Both the position numbers and the translations under genes were made by a program. Positions 9,430 through 10,010 of a stretch of DNA of 10,010 nt are shown in pieces; the stretch's first letter is position 1, and the number at the start of each line of letters is the position of its first letter. The notes beneath the pieces are model-generated. The model searched no databases, was not told where the DNA came from, and saw only the letters and a list, made by a program, of their open reading frames with translations. The stretch spans positions 1 through 10,010 of the forward strand of contig CAYZSY010000021.1 in NCBI GenBank assembly GCA_964481185.1, given 5' to 3'. The stretch comes from JAOAJC01 sp964481185 (GTDB lineage: Archaea > Nanobdellota > Nanobdellia > Pacearchaeales > GW2011-AR1).

Positions 9430-10010
9430 TCAACCCTTCTCTCTAAAATTAGATTCTATATAATTCATAAGAGAACTTCCAGATAGGGGCATGCTTAAAG
9501 AACTCTGGCGGACATAAAACTCTTCGTCCTTGCCATGCTTGAGAAAAACCTCTTTGTCGCTTTTCTGGCATTCTATTTTCAGCACTTTTTTTCCATCAAT
9601 TTCAACAACATGAGTTTTAATCAGCGGTAGAAATTCTGCGCCAATATGGTAATTAACAAACGGCGAGAGATACCTGTGCATAGCATCTTCATTCTGAAAC
9701 TCGTCATTTTCAAGCCCAAGAAGCTCGCCTTTGTCAGAAACACCAACTAATAAAGTTCCGCCTGTAGAATTCAAATAAGCATTAATTGTTTTAAGAACAG
9801 AATGCTCCATGGCTTTGTCAATTTTTTTTGTATGGAGATTTGTTCTTAATGTTGACTTAAATTCAACATTTTTCCCCTCTCCTTCTTTTATTAATCTTGT
9901 AACATGGGCTTTGTAGTCTTCATTATTTTGCTTGACTCCGAATAGTTTTGGATTTCTCTCTGCAAAATCCTCAAGAAATGTACTGATTAAAACAGATTTT
10001 CCTTTCCTTA
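9430..10010 (-). CDS. AlbA_2 (Schlafen-type) domain protein, 5' part missing
   Basis: The frame is open from the right edge (first whole codon 10006-10008) to the TGA at 9430-9432, 192 residues, with no ATG before 9810, so the gene starts outside the window. The visible protein carries the AlbA_2 pattern: EGKNVEFKSTLRTN, then VLKTINAYLNSTGGTLLVGVSDKGELLGLEND, then FLPLIKTHVVEIDGKKVLKIECQKSDKEVFLKHGKDEEFYVRQ (shown here by its order; the key block is the STGGTLLVGVSD strand-loop). Such domains occur in ATP-binding or nucleic-acid-related regulators and in Schlafen-like nucleases. A preceding helical segment (SVLISTFLEDFAERN) belongs to another, incomplete domain. It converges with tRNA-Pro, one base after the tRNA end. 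Confidence 0.75.
   Translation of the reverse strand, partial: RKGKSVLISTFLEDFAERNPKLFGVKQNNEDYKAHVTRLIKEGEGKNVEFKSTLRTNLHTKKIDKAMEHSVLKTINAYLNSTGGTLLVGVSDKGELLGLENDEFQNEDAMHRYLSPFVNYHIGAEFLPLIKTHVVEIDGKKVLKIECQKSDKEVFLKHGKDEEFYVRQSSLSMPLSGSSLMNYIESNFREKG

Overview
The window is archaeal and most likely comes from a DPANN-type genome (Pacearchaeota/Woesearchaeota-like). It carries archaeal information-processing and cell genes: Sec61-gamma/SecE, FtsZ, a long FKBP, aIF5A with a hypusination loop, L40e, Spt5, L11 and an intron-bearing tRNA-Pro(UGG). It is AT-rich, tightly packed, and uses archaeal TATA boxes. Almost every first gene of a transcription unit has its TATA box centred 25-27 bp before the start codon, which implies leaderless mRNAs.

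Layout. 1-155: four degenerate 26-27 bp tandem repeats. 156-440 (-): small single-pass membrane protein. 488-506: 19-base assembly gap. 570-1400 (-): a complete bacterial-type sigma-70 factor, on the same ungapped stretch as the archaeal genes and behind an archaeal-type TATA box overlapped by a 24-bp perfect palindrome. 1464-1649 (-): secE. 1754-2276 (+): RHH-like antitoxin and MazF/PemK-like toxin with an operator-like palindrome. 2331-3422 (-): ftsZ. 3489-4163 (-): FKBP, divergent from the aIF5A - L40e - S2P protease operon (4214-6151, +). 6174-6527 (-): small Rossmann/CARF-like protein, divergent from a winged-helix protein (6578-7027, +). 7034-7187: three hairpins and a structured leader. 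7188-8434 (+): spt5-L11 operon. 8468-8493: a tRNA 5'-end fragment. 8548-9351 (+): LAGLIDADG homing endonuclease. 9337-9428 (+): tRNA-Pro(UGG) with a 19-nt intron. 9430-10010 (-): AlbA_2/Schlafen-type protein running off the window.

The core genes cover translation (aIF5A, L40e, L11, tRNA-Pro), transcription elongation (Spt5), secretion and membrane proteolysis (SecE, S2P), protein folding (FKBP) and division (FtsZ). The ftsZ-secE-spt5-L11 cluster common in archaea is present but broken up and partly inverted. Accessory material sits between the pieces: a toxin-antitoxin pair, the sigma factor and a homing endonuclease wedged between two tRNA sequences.

Most noteworthy points: (1) the sigma-70 gene in an archaeal context with archaeal promoter architecture; (2) two divergent gene pairs, each separated by exactly 50 bp with one near-palindromic TATA box exactly midway, so one box appears to serve both directions; (3) the CARF-like/winged-helix divergent pair; (4) the tRNA fragment - homing endonuclease - tRNA sandwich. 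All family calls are from reading the sequence; no search was run.
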